32,412 nucleotides of DNA from Cyclobacteriaceae bacterium (GTDB taxonomy: Bacteria; Bacteroidota; Bacteroidia; Cytophagales; Cyclobacteriaceae): positions 1-32,412 of the forward strand of contig JAAUQL010000069.1 in the NCBI GenBank assembly GCA_012033595.1. Direction: 5' to 3'. The notes below the pieces were generated by a model. That model was not told where the DNA came from. It saw only the letters and a list, made by a program, of their open reading frames with translations, and ran no database searches. Positions 16,824 through 26,394 of the stretch are shown here, piece by piece. Each line of letters starts with the position of its first letter. Positions within the stretch are counted from its first letter, which is position 1. A program made the translations under genes and the position numbers.

Positions 16824-16899
16824 TTTTTGGTTGGTTGGTGTCAATTTGCTGCAAATTAGACATAACCAAATGAACTACCGAAAGTGAAGACCTTAAAAG

Positions 16900-16925
16900 C
16901 AATTGAAAAACTTGTTTTTGAATTG
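16900..16925. terminator. 26-base near-perfect palindrome, possible terminator
   Basis: Two 12-base arms (CAATTGAAAAAC and GTTTTTGAATTG) surround a TT centre with a single G/G mismatch. It lies 80 bases after the stop of the minus-strand secreted protein and 80 bases before the receiver start. Read on the minus strand, a TTTT tract follows closely, so it could terminate the upstream gene; an operator for the receiver is the alternative. Confidence 0.4.
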
Positions 16926-17006
16926 ATTACAGGCTAGGCCAATCCACTGCATTGTGCCTTTTATAGTCCTGACAGAGAAAAATTTCTGTACACGTCCAGG
17001 TGAATT

Positions 17007-17639
17007 TTAGAAGCCTTTGAGCTGCCTTTTTTCACCTTTCATAAACCCATCAAGCACCATATATCTTTTAGGAACAATTTCTTCAATCGAAATATCCACA
17101 TAGGAGCCAATCACTTCTACATTACATGTGTATAAAGATGAAAACTCGGTGCTTACTTCCTCTTTCCATCTGTCATCAAACACGATAAAAGAGGTATTGT
17201 CTTTGATCGTATATTTGGTTTGCTGCTCGTTGTATTCGATTGATACTAGCATATTTGATTCTTTTAGTTTGTCGGTGAATTTTTTTGCCAGGTATGCTGG
17301 TCTCTCGCTTTTTAAGATCACTGACCCACTTATATTTTTGATATAATCTAAGTCGATGGATCGTACAAAAACATGACAAAATGATTCGGAGTTCTCAAAA
17401 ACCAAGGTGTCAATGGTCACATTTCTTTGGGTGGTTTCCTGAATGGATTTTGAAAGTGCGAAGCCATTTTTTTGCAATTTGCTGGTAAATGACTCATGAT
17501 CGTTGTACTTATAATCTTTGTATGCTGTGAAAACAGCGTTCACCATATCCATTTCATGGTTTAGCATCACGTCTTCACTGCTGTTGGGTGCCCAGGCAAA
17601 AAGGTTAACTAACAAGGTCAGTAAAAATAGCTTTATCAT
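17007..17639 (-). CDS. Secreted protein of unknown function
   Basis: I do not recognise this 210-aa protein. It starts with a clear signal peptide (M-I-K-L-F-L-L-T-L-L-V-N-L-F-A-W-A). The remainder is soluble and mixed alpha/beta, with a polar middle region and several valine- and isoleucine-rich strands near the end (YVDISIEEIV). No lipobox and no T9SS sorting domain are visible, so it is probably periplasmic. The start at 17639 is taken because the upstream in-frame extension (from 17675) is polar and would bury the signal peptide. It is transcribed away from the LiaF-like gene. Confidence 0.7.
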   Translation of the reverse strand: MIKLFLLTLLVNLFAWAPNSSEDVMLNHEMDMVNAVFTAYKDYKYNDHESFTSKLQKNGFALSKSIQETTQRNVTIDTLVFENSESFCHVFVRSIDLDYIKNISGSVILKSERPAYLAKKFTDKLKESNMLVSIEYNEQQTKYTIKDNTSFIVFDDRWKEEVSTEFSSLYTCNVEVIGSYVDISIEEIVPKRYMVLDGFMKGEKRQLKGF

Positions 17640-17940
17640 ATCTTTATTTTGTTTAGTATGAAACAAAGCTGGCAATTATCGCGAGCTTAAATCTCAGTAA
17701 ATTTATGATTTGATTTTTTAGGCGATTTACCTACCTGATGTACTTGTCGATCTTTCTAATACCGGTATCTTTAAATATTGATTGAAAATACGAAGCCAAA
17801 TTGCTTACAAATTCGCAAAACTGGCATGCAGGCTCAGGCCACCGGGTAGCTCCGTTTACCGACAAAAACGGAGGCTCTACCGATTTGCTATCGGCATATC
17901 GCATACCACATCGTAATTTTCCGATATCATTAACCATTTC
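17640..17940. promoter_or_regulatory. Divergent region with strong tandem stem-loops before the LiaF-like gene
   Basis: This intergenic region separates the secreted protein (-) and the LiaF-like gene (+). A strong hairpin lies at 17845-17881: GGTAG + CTCCGTTT, loop ACCGACAA, AAACGGAG + three-base bulge + CTACC. A second one (CCGAT-TTGCT-ATCGG, 17880-17894) overlaps it by two bases. They end 46 bases before ATG 17941. There is no T-tract on either side, so a leader RNA structure or regulatory element is more likely than a terminator. Confidence 0.4.
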
Positions 17941-18746
17941 ATGCACATGGCACCATACATTAAAGACAAGAGGCATTTGGCCGGTATAATGCTGGTTTTT
18001 ATAGGTATTATTCTCATTATCGACAATATCACCTTTATTCCCGATTTTATTCCATGGTGGATTTGGTCATGGGAATTTCTGCTAATTGCTATTGGGGTTT
18101 TCTCACTATTGACATCCGGCAAAAGTACCCCTGGCATTATATTAATAGGAATTGGCTCCATATTTCTGATGTCTGACATTTTGCCTGATCTATGGCCTGG
18201 TATTTTTGGTATTTTTCCAATACCGGCAACCTGTTTTGGTATCTGGTGATTATAGTGGTAGGGATATCGCTGATCTTGCGGCACAAAAACGAACAGGGCA
18301 GAAGAAGTGGGCGGGCTTTTGAAAGGCATTTTGGCAATCGTCAGTTTAGTGCCCACCCTACCTCTGAGGAGGGCAATCAGGATGAGGGGTTCAATAGCTA
18401 CCTGGACGTGATCGATGAAGTGGCCATATTTGGCGGGGGAAAGCGGATCATCCATTCTGCGAACTTTAGGGGGGGTGATATTGTCACTATTTTTGGCGGG
18501 ATGGATCTTTTCTTTGAAAAAAGCCAGTTGGCGCCAGGTACCCAACAGATAGAAGCGGTGTCTATTTTTGGAGGTTGGACGCTGGTGGTTCCGCCGCACT
18601 GGAACGTGAAAATTGATGTGGTTTCTATATTTGGTAGTATCAATGATAAGCGTTCTATCCCTACCGAGGCTGCCAGGGACAATACAAGTCAGTTGGTCAT
18701 TACGGGATTTGTAATGTTTGGTGGCGGCTATATCAAATCTTACTAA
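17941..18746 (+). pseudogene. LiaF-like envelope-stress protein, interrupted by a frameshift
   Basis: The first frame (17941-18249) encodes four hydrophobic segments of the DUF5668/LiaI-LiaF type. The second frame (to 18746) encodes a last membrane segment (F-W-Y-L-V-I-I-V-V-G) and a LiaF C-terminal domain with the repeated V-x-I-F-G-G pattern and V-P-P-H-W-N-V-K. One added T in either T5 run (18203-18207 or 18212-18216) restores a continuous 268-aa protein of normal family length. LiaF-like proteins of this type are usually encoded just before a LytS/LytTR pair in Bacteroidota, as here, and are thought to sense or restrain envelope stress signalling. Because both halves keep perfect family features, sequencing error or slippage is more likely than old decay. 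Confidence 0.85.
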
Positions 18747-18760
18747 CGCTCTACACAGCG

Positions 18761-19840
18761 ATGCTTCACCCTATCACCAGCAATCGGCGAAACTTGATCT
18801 TGTATGCGGTTTTTTGGCTGTCAAATGCCTTCATCATGATCTTCTTTTACTATCAGTTTTTTCATTTTCCCATTTTTCTGGCTATAGCTGATGGACTTAT
18901 TTACCACATACTTTTTGCAGGTGTAGGTCTGGGGCTCTGGTACGCGGTGAGGTATAGTCAGATGGAGACAAATCATATCGGCAACCTGTTAGTCAACCAC
19001 CTCACAGCGGTGGGCATCACCATGGCACTGGTGCTGGCTTTTGGTTTTTATACGCTCAGTGCCATTCCTGTAGTGAAAGATGGCTACGGCCTTATGTTTC
19101 AAAGCACCTTTATCTGGAGGGTGTTGGTGGGTATTATTCAATATATCATTGTGGTACTGGTATATTATCTAATGATGTACTATCTCAATTTCATAGAAAA
19201 GATGAAGATGGAAGCCACACTAAAAACCAATATGAAAGCTGCGGAGCTCAATGTACTCAAAAGCCAGATCAATCCGCATTTTTTATTCAACAGCCTCAAC
19301 TCCATCAGTGCGCTTGCCCTGGGTGAACCGGCAAAAGCCAGAGACATGATAGAAAAATTATCGGATTTTTTGCGCTTCTCGCTCAGTGAAAAGCCCAACG
19401 CCATCCGGTTGTTTGCCGAAGAAATCGACAACATCAACAGATACCTCGATATAGAAAAGATCCGCTTCGGCGACCGGCTGGTCATAGTCAAAGACCTGTC
19501 ATCTAAATGCCTCGACGCCCTCATCCCTTCCCTTATATTGCAGCCATTGGTAGAAAATGCCATAAAACACGGAGTGAGTGAATCTATTGGCCGGGTAGAA
19601 ATTCGCATTACAGCAGATTGCTTTCACGGTTTTCTGAAGATGCAGGTCGAAAATGACTGCGAAGAAAAACCACGTCTGAACAAATCTGGCAGCGGCATAG
19701 GTTTGCAAAATATTAAACAAAGGCTCAAATTGGTTTATGGACGTGACGACTTAGTGAACATCCGCCATGAAGCAAACAAATTTTCAGTAATCCTGAGTAT
19801 TCCTCAACATGACAAAAACGATACGCGCTATTCTTATTGA
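18761..19840 (+). CDS. LytS/YehU-type sensor histidine kinase
   Basis: This is a 359-aa protein. Four transmembrane helices (about 10-150) form the sensor part. The His_kinase domain has H173 in Q-I-N-P-H-F-L-F-N-S-L-N-S-I, and the ATP-binding domain shows L-Q-P-L-V-E-N-A-I-K-H-G and G-S-G-I-G-L-Q-N-I-K-Q-R-L. These kinases phosphorylate LytTR-type regulators, and the gene overlaps the following LytTR gene by 32 bases. It starts 14 bases after the LiaF-like gene, so the three genes form one operon. Confidence 0.93.
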   Translation: MLHPITSNRRNLILYAVFWLSNAFIMIFFYYQFFHFPIFLAIADGLIYHILFAGVGLGLWYAVRYSQMETNHIGNLLVNHLTAVGITMALVLAFGFYTLSAIPVVKDGYGLMFQSTFIWRVLVGIIQYIIVVLVYYLMMYYLNFIEKMKMEATLKTNMKAAELNVLKSQINPHFLFNSLNSISALALGEPAKARDMIEKLSDFLRFSLSEKPNAIRLFAEEIDNINRYLDIEKIRFGDRLVIVKDLSSKCLDALIPSLILQPLVENAIKHGVSESIGRVEIRITADCFHGFLKMQVENDCEEKPRLNKSGSGIGLQNIKQRLKLVYGRDDLVNIRHEANKFSVILSIPQHDKNDTRYSY

Positions 19841-20561
19841 CGATGAGCCGCTGGCCCGGCGTATACTAAAAAACTATCTTGCCGAAATAGACAAGGTAGA
19901 AGTGGTGGGTGAATTTGAAAATGGCTTTGAGGGACTAAAAGGCATCAATGAGCTCAAGCCCGACCTGGTTTTTCTAGATATTCAAATGCCCAAGCTCAAT
20001 GGTTTTGAAATGTTGGAATTGCTCGACGATTTGCCGCACATTGTTTTTACCACCGCCTACGATCAGTTTGCCGTAAAGGCCTTTGAAAACAATGCGGTGG
20101 ACTATTTGATGAAGCCCTTTGCCCGGGATCGTCTGGAAGCCGCTCTCGACAAAGCCAGAGAATTGATTTGTTGGCCAAAGGCCGGTAACCAAACCGGTGA
20201 ACTTTTGCATAAACTGGAGCATCAGGTCACCACCATAGACCGTATAGCAGTAAAGACGGGAAACAAAATAAAAATCATATATGCGGAAGATATCCAATAC
20301 CTGGAGTCGCAAGATGACTATGTGATGGTGTACACGGCCGAAGGGCACTTTCTCAAGCAAAAGACCATGAAGTTTTTCGAAAGTCACCTTGCCCCGACAT
20401 CATTTATCAGGGTGCACAGGTCATATATGGTCAATATCGATAGCGTCAGTCAGGTTGAATTGTACGAAAAAGACAGCTATATCATCAAACTCAAAAGCGG
20501 GCAAACCATACCACTCAGCAAAACCGGCTACAACAGACTCAGAGCGGCGCTTCAATTTTAA
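19809..20561 (+). CDS. LytTR-family response regulator
   Basis: This is a 250-aa protein. The receiver (about 4-120) has D11-D12, phospho-acceptor D57 (V-F-L-D-I-Q-M-P), Thr in F-T-T-A-Y and Lys in L-M-K-P-F. The LytTR DNA-binding domain (about 145-248) shows I-x-Y-L-E-S-Q-D-D-Y-V, F-I-R-V-H-R-S-Y-M-V-N and the closing I-P-L-S-K-T-G-Y. The start lies inside the end of the kinase gene, indicating coupled translation. Targets cannot be read from the sequence; autoregulation through the LiaF leader region is a reasonable guess. Confidence 0.94.
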   Translation: MTKTIRAILIDDEPLARRILKNYLAEIDKVEVVGEFENGFEGLKGINELKPDLVFLDIQMPKLNGFEMLELLDDLPHIVFTTAYDQFAVKAFENNAVDYLMKPFARDRLEAALDKARELICWPKAGNQTGELLHKLEHQVTTIDRIAVKTGNKIKIIYAEDIQYLESQDDYVMVYTAEGHFLKQKTMKFFESHLAPTSFIRVHRSYMVNIDSVSQVELYEKDSYIIKLKSGQTIPLSKTGYNRLRAALQF

Positions 20562-20650
20562 TGCGAATTCCAACAGCGTTCAAAAACTGACCCACATCAT
20601 TGTTTGGCTAATTCATTGGGCGCTACCTTTAATGCAAAGCCTGTAAAATT

Positions 20651-22224
20651 ATGAAAACCGAAGGGATCCCATCATTCAAAAATACCTGTTCACCTTTTTG
20701 CGTATTGCCATTGGCTGGCATTTTTTGTATGAGGGTGTTGCAAAAATTTTCACTCCCAATTGGTCATCGGCTTCTTACCTGCTCAATGCCACCGGTCCTT
20801 TGGCCTCATTTTTCAAAGGAATGGCCGCCAACCAATTTGTGGTTTATCTGGCAGATTATGGGATCATATTCAGCCTGGTGGGCATTGGTTTTTGTTTGTT
20901 TTTGGGTATTGCCACCAGGGTATCAGCATTGGCTGGCGCTGGTTTATTAATGCTATTTTACGTTTCCAATCCCCCCTTTAGCGTCAATCCCATAGGCTAT
21001 GGGGTAGAAGGTCATTATCTTATTGTCAATAAAAACCTGGTGGAACTCATCACCCTGCTGGTCTTGGCCTTTATGTCCGCATCGCACTATTACAGCATAG
21101 ATAATATTTGGCCGGCCAAACCCGAAGCGTTGGCCACCAATGTGGTAGCCGTGCCCAAGGAGGCCAATCACTATTTGCATCCCAAGGCGCTGGATCGCCG
21201 AAACATGGTAAAAAACCTGATCGCTGTGCCTTTGCTGGGCGGATTTGTGTACAGCGTCGCCCGCAACTACGGCTGGGCAAGCCATGAAGAAACGCACCTG
21301 CGCACACAAATGGATGGAGGCGATGCGCACACCGGGGCGACCATCAAAGTGGCCCGTCAGCTCGATATCTCCGAACTAAAAAAGCCTATTCCTTCCGGAA
21401 AAATAAAGGGGGTAGACATTGGCCGGTTGATTTGCGGCGGCAACCTCATCAGTGGGTTTGCACATAGCCGAGACCTGATCTATGTCTCAAATTTCCTCAA
21501 AAAATACTTTACCACCGACAAGGTGATCGAAACACTCAAACTCTGCGAAGCAAGTGGCATCAACACCACAGCCATTGGCACCGGCGACATGGAACGCAGT
21601 ATCCTGCAAAGGCATTGGAAACAAGGTGGAAAAATCCAGTGGCTGGCACCTATATTCGCCGATGAAAATAATTATAAAAATGTGATAGACCTGGCTACGG
21701 ACAATGGCGCCATGGGAACCATGCTCATCGGAAACCTGGGCGACCAGTGGGTGCGGGAGCAAAAGTTTGATCTGATTAATAATGTAGTGGAATATGCTAA
21801 AAGCAAAGGCGTAATATCAGGCGTAGCAGGGCATGAACTTGCCACTTTTCAGGGACTGGAGGAAAAAGGTATCGATGCTGATTTTTATATGAAAACCTTG
21901 CACGACACCTCGTACTGGTCTTATCGCAAAGAGGAACCAAAGGAAAAGATGATTATCGACAACTATGATGAAGATAACTATTGGGCAAGAAAACCCCAGG
22001 AGACGGTTGACTTTATGGAAAGCCTCAACAAGCCCTGGATCGCCTTTAAAGTGCTGGCAGCAGGCGCTTTCCATCCTCGCCAGGGCTTTAAATTCGCCTT
22101 TGAAAATGGGGCAGACTTCGCCTGCGTCGGCATGTTTGATTTTCAGGTCGTGGAAGATGCCAACATCCTCAACGAAATACTCGACGATCAGGAATTTAAA
22201 CGCAAGCGTAACTGGATGGCTTAG
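20651..22224 (+). CDS. DoxX domain fused to a TIM-barrel-like domain (start region frameshifted)
   Basis: The main frame (from TTG 20698, 508 aa) has a DoxX-type four-helix membrane domain (R-I-A-I-G-W-H-F-L-Y-E-G, about residues 1-140). It is followed by D-R-R-N-M-V-K-N and a hydrophobic stretch that resembles a Tat signal or membrane anchor (about 166-186). A 300-residue soluble domain comes next, with aldo/keto-reductase-like features (G-x-L-I-C-G-G-N-L-I, a late A-F-K-V-L-A-A-G-A-F strand and F-A-C-V-G-M-F-D-F). ATG 20651 is out of frame by one base; an added base near 20654-20665 gives M-K-T-E-R-D-P-I-I-Q-K-Y-L and a 524-aa protein. The reaction is unknown; DoxX relatives associate with quinone-linked oxidoreductases. 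It starts 89 bases after the LytTR gene. Confidence 0.8.
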
Positions 22225-22225
22225 T

Positions 22226-22256
22226 CTCCCGGCAGGAGCAAATAGTGCCTTGGGAG
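22226..22256 (+). terminator. Hairpin terminator after the DoxX fusion
   Basis: CTCCC-GGCA pairs with TGCC-(TT)-GGGAG around an 11-base loop, directly after the stop at 22224. The nine pairs are GC-rich and followed by a short T-containing tail (GGTATTTT). Position and stability fit a terminator. Confidence 0.5.
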
Positions 22257-22396
22257 GGTATTTTAAGCCATGTCAACGACTCAAAGGTGAAACATAATAA
22301 ATTGTTGATTGCAACTCCTCTTCCTTTTAAAAAATATAAGTTTAATTGTGTCAAAGTTGCTCAACTGAGCAATAATAGCATTACATATTCACTTAT

Positions 22397-23367
22397 ATGA
22401 AAAAAAGTCCATCCTTATTGTTGGTGCGGTGCTTAGTCTGGCCGCTATTCTATATTTTGTTGTGCCTCTTGGCGTATTATCCATGGTGACCAACTACCCA
22501 CCTTACAGCTTTGAAAAGGTGCTTCAGAGTGAGAAATTGCGCAATGATTATGGAATTAATCAAAATTCCAGTCCTAAAGACTATGGATTTTACAGTGATG
22601 AAATAAGTTTTATTTCGTTGGACAGTACCCGGCTGAGCGCCTGGTGGGTTCCTGCCAAACAACCGGTGGCAAAGAGCATCGTATTCGTGCATGGCCGCAC
22701 CTCCAACAGATTAAAAACCATGAAATACCTGGCCATGATCGATTCACTGCAACTGGACAGCACCTACAATGTGTTTATCCCCGATCTGCGCAACTCAGGT
22801 AAATCGCAGCAGACCAAAACCTACATGGGCTACAAATTTGGCGAAGACCTCACGGCTTCACTGCAGCTACTAAAGGAACGCTACCACCAGGATACCGTCA
22901 TTTTGTATGGTTTTTCTATGGGTGCGATGGCCATACTAAACGCCACCGGTCGAAGTCAATTGAAATCCATCTTGCGCAATGAGCATATTGCAGTTATAAA
23001 AATAGTGCTGGACAGCCCTCTGGCCAATGTGAAGGCAACATTGACAGATCAGGCGATGGACATGCCCCTGGCGGATGTCCTGGTTGATAAAGTGTACGAG
23101 CTATATGGCAACGAAATCAATGGATTCGAAGACAGCATGAAGCTGAGCGTATTGCTCGACAAGCACATACCTGCACTGATTGTGCAATCGCGCGATGATA
23201 AGTTGACCAAGACCTATATTCTGCGGCAGGAGTTGTTGCTATTGCAGGATTACCCGCTGTTGGATACGGCCTTTTTTGACGGCCCCGATCATGTTAAGCT
23301 TTTTCAGGACGAACGCACACAGGCAGCCTACATCGAGACGGTCGGTAGCTTTCTTGAGGCCCATTAG
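22397..23367 (+). CDS. Membrane-anchored alpha/beta hydrolase (start region frameshifted)
   Basis: After an N-terminal anchor (S-L-A-A-I-L-Y-F-V-V-P-L-G-V) comes an alpha/beta-hydrolase fold with the oxyanion strand V-F-V-H-G-R-T, the nucleophile elbow Y-G-F-S-M-G-A-M, the acid in Q-S-R-D-D-K-L-T and the histidine in D-G-P-D-H-V-K-L-F. The complete triad suggests an active esterase- or peptidase-like enzyme (DUF1749/YqkD-like look), substrate unknown. The long frame opens at GTG 22429, but ATG 22397 is one base out of frame. An eighth A in the A7 run at 22400-22406 gives M-K-K-K-S-I-L-I-V-G and a 323-aa protein. No tight operon link is visible on either side. Confidence 0.85.
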
Positions 23368-23381
23368 TCTTTCGGCGAAAA

Positions 23382-23400
23382 CATCTAATTTGGATAGATG
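23382..23400. terminator. Possible bidirectional terminator between convergent genes
   Basis: CATCTA and TAGATG form a six-pair stem with a seven-base loop in the 100-base gap between the hydrolase and the exonuclease gene. No strong T-tract follows, so this is a positional call. Confidence 0.3.
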
Positions 23401-23464
23401 ATATTCCAATCTTCGAAATCTCAGCCAGGCAAGTGTTTTTATGAGAAGACATGGCTGCTGAGCC

Positions 23465-24830
23465 TCAGAAAAAAATTACCTTGTCTCCGTTAGGTTTCTT
23501 AATATGCAGATTAAGAATTTTGAATATCCTGGTTGTCGGGATATTGACGGATGCGATCTTTGAGTTCTTCAAACGAATGAGAAGGGATATTGAAGTCGGT
23601 AAAGCCATGCCCAAGGTAGCAGCCGTTTTGCACCAATACCAGGGTGCGCTCATCCACGCTTCGTCCATGGCCAACTATGGCAAAACTCCGCTTTTCTTCA
23701 CCGATCGATTGCATGGCCAGCGACATGCGATGGTTGTAATAATCAACCGATATATCCCCTTTGCATGCCCCATCGCACAAGCCGATGCTATGGTCAAAGC
23801 AGGCTCCGTTAGATTTTTGCAGACCACATAGTTTGGGGCATAGTTTAAATTTGCGTACCAGTTCATTTACGAAAGTGCGACCTTCCTGAAAATTTCTGAA
23901 ACTGGCCAGGGGCCGGGCTCCTATCTGGGTTTTGGAGATGGTAAAATGCAAATAGCCCGACCGGTCGCAATAGTGATAGAGGCTATGGTTGCTCAGCGCA
24001 AGTTTTTGTGCCCGGTTGTATTCGGGCCACAATCGTTTTATTTCCCTCGACTCCAAGAGCAAGGCGATAAGCTCGTTACCTGTGAGCTCGTAGCTAATGT
24101 GGTGGATGTTTTCATGAAACATGCGCTTGCTCATGCCCGATTCACTTGTGAAGTGACCCAAAATCCGGCTCTTGATCTTTCTGGCTTTGCCTACATATAC
24201 CACTTTGCCCTTTTCGTTATGTAGATAATAGACTCCTGTTTTCTCCGGCAGGCTTTCAAACACCTCTTTGGGCAGGTGGGGTGGGAGTGTAGCCTCCTTA
24301 GATTTCTTGTGGAGGGAGAAACCTATAAAGTCGTCCTGATCATTTCTGATCAGGTGATCCAGCATCAGCGCGGTGGCCTCGGCATCGCCGAGTGCACGAT
24401 GACGGTTGGTGATTTCGATGCCCAGCTCGGAAGTGAGTGCACCCAGGCCGTAGGAACGAAGTCCGGGAACTATCTTTTTGGCCAGGCGTACCGTGCACAA
24501 CTTTTTACGCTCGAATTTAATGCCCAGGATATTGAACTCTTGTTTTAGGAAACTAAAGTCGAAATTGACATTGTGTGCCACAAATATTTGTCCTTCCGTT
24601 TTGCTCAAAATGGTCTCGGCCACTTCTTCAAAGGTAGGTGCGTGTTCGACCATTTCATTTGTGATGCCGGTAAGCGAGCTAATGAAGGCGGGCACAAATT
24701 TCATAGGGTTGATGAGCGTAGCATAGCGATCCACAACTTGTCCGTCGGCGTAGGTGACTATCGCTATTTCTATTATCCGGTGCGACCTGGCCGTACCACC
24801 GGTGGTTTCTATGTCTATGATTGTGTACAA
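23465..24830 (-). CDS. DnaQ-type 3'-5' exonuclease fused to a GIY-YIG nuclease domain
   Basis: The open frame runs 24830-23511 (439 aa). Residues about 1-160 are a DEDD exonuclease domain: D6-I-E8 (I-I-D-I-E-T-T-G), H-N-V-N-F-D-F and H-R-A-L-G-D. Residues about 195-275 are a UvrC/Cho-like GIY-YIG domain (T-G-V-Y-Y-L-H, V-V-Y-V-G-K-A-R, S-R-I). A cysteine cluster follows (C-P-K-L-C-G-L and C-D-G-A-C). This exonuclease/GIY-YIG fusion is common in Bacteroidota and is annotated as a DNA polymerase III epsilon-like or DNA-repair protein. The frame ends early with N-S-stop; shifting frame at the A4 run (23518-23521) adds I-L-N-L-H-I-K-K and reaches a stop at 23465, giving about 454 aa. A frameshift near the end is therefore likely. 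Confidence 0.88.
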
Positions 24831-24872
24831 GTGAGACTAATTATTTTAGCATATTTGCCGGATAAAGGGTTC

Positions 24873-24880
24873 AAATATAC
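24873..24880 (-). promoter_or_regulatory. Candidate -7 promoter element for the exonuclease gene
   Basis: Read on the minus strand this is TATATTTG, matching the Bacteroidota -7 pattern TAnnTTTG, 43 bases before the start codon. A TTTG lies 14 bases upstream, closer than the usual spacing of about 19-21, so the match is only partial. Confidence 0.25.
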
Positions 24881-25063
24881 CTAATAATAATAGCAAATTG
24901 CTAATGCATTTTGCAGATTTTTTCTTACATTACTTTAAGTATTGCTATGATGTAAAATTTATAAACACATAATTATCAATATATTATATTAATATGTTCA
25001 AGTATGACATTAAGTATAAATATCATCGATTAAAGGAGCAAAAGCCATATCTTCAATCCGGGG

Positions 25064-26394
25064 CTATATCAATTGTCTGGCCTTTAACTCTATGTATTTA
25101 TTTATTACTTGTACCGATAGCTCCGATGGCCTGGTGAGTACGGTCTGTATGCCATGGCGGTGAAGGGTCTTTACAATTTGTTTTTTCTCAAAGGCAAATT
25201 GTGCAGCAATCACTTTTTGGTAAAGACCCGGGGTATTTTCGGGTTTTGAGTTGACCAGGGAGTCGAGCTCGGTATTTTCGAAAAATATAACGACCAAAAG
25301 GTGGGTCTGGGAGAGCTTCCGCAAAAAGGGCAACTGCCTGTCGAGGCTGTGTATCGATTCGAAGTTGGTATAGAGCAACATGAGGCTGCGCCTTCTGATT
25401 CGGCGCTTTACCTGTACATAGATAGTTGAGAAATCTGACTCGCCAAAGGTGGTGGTTTGATTGTACAAATGGCCCAGAATGTCATGCATCTGATTGCTCC
25501 GCTTGCCTGCGGGCAGGTAGCTGTCAAATGTTTTGTCGAAGGTGATGAGGCCGGCCATGTCGCCTTTTTTTATGGCAATATTAGAAATCACAAGAGCTGA
25601 ATTGATCGCATAGTCCAGCAGGCTAAGACCTTCAAAAGGCATTTTCATCATGCGTCCTTTGTCGATTACAGCATAAACCTGTTGTGATTTTTCATCTTGG
25701 TACAGGTTGACCATCAGATCATTTTTTCTGGCTGTTGCCTTCCAGTTGATGGTACGAAAATCGTCTCCGACCACATACTCTCTGATATGTTCAAACTCAA
25801 TGTTATGGCCAATTTTGCGCACTTTCTTAATGCCCAGGTCTTCCAGGCGGTGATGTATGGCCATCAGTTCATATTGATGCAATTGCAAGTAGGAGGGATA
25901 AACATCCACCTTCAGTTCTTTTCCCTGGTCAAAGCGCCTTATTATCAATCCGATATGGCTTTTTACAAATACCCTTATGTTGCCAAATTGATAAATGCCT
26001 CGCTGTACAGGGCGAAGCATGTATTCCACTATCTTATTTTCATGGGCGCTTAGCGCTGCCTTGAAATTGATATCGCGCCGCTGAAACTGAAATGGTATTT
26101 CATCAATCAGTCTGACGGTAGTTGCGATAGGAAAGTGGTTTTCGATAACGATCTGCACTATGTTATCATCACCATTGCTAAATCGTTCGGCACATAGTCG
26201 GGTGGCGATCATCCTCCTGCCTTTGGCATAGAGCTGATAAGCATCGAAACACAGCACCACCAAAGCCAGTAATAAAACCAGTTGCGCAACTGCAAAGAGC
26301 AAGGGAAAAACATAGGCAAGCAAAAAAAGAAAGGTGATAAAACCTGCAAATGCAAAAACCTGGCACTAAAATATATCGACTTGAGCACTCCCAC
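25064..26394 (-). CDS. DUF58 (vWA-like) protein, frameshifted near the start
   Basis: After two hydrophobic segments the protein has the DUF58 core with Y-V-V-G-D-D-F-R-T-I-N-W-K-A-T-A-R and a vWA-like C-terminal half (V-Y-A-V-I-D-K-G-R-M-M, with the first metal-site residues degenerate). DUF58 proteins work with MoxR AAA+ chaperones, encoded directly upstream. The main frame starts at 26323. A GTG at 26394 overlaps the MoxR stop (TAGTG) and begins M-G-V-L-K-S-I-Y-F-S-A-R-F in another frame. One extra T in the T5 run (26354-26358, minus strand) joins them into a 443-aa protein with the expected first membrane helix (A-F-A-G-F-I-T-F-L-F-L-L). Confidence 0.88.

Noticed and set aside
18192-18249. 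Programmed ribosomal frameshift in the LiaF-like gene
   Set aside because: There is no classic slippery heptamer with a downstream structure, and similar breaks occur in seven other genes; a common technical cause or homopolymer slippage explains them better.
23451-23831. Open frame of 126 codons on the plus strand
   Set aside because: It is antisense to the exonuclease/GIY-YIG gene and has no family features.
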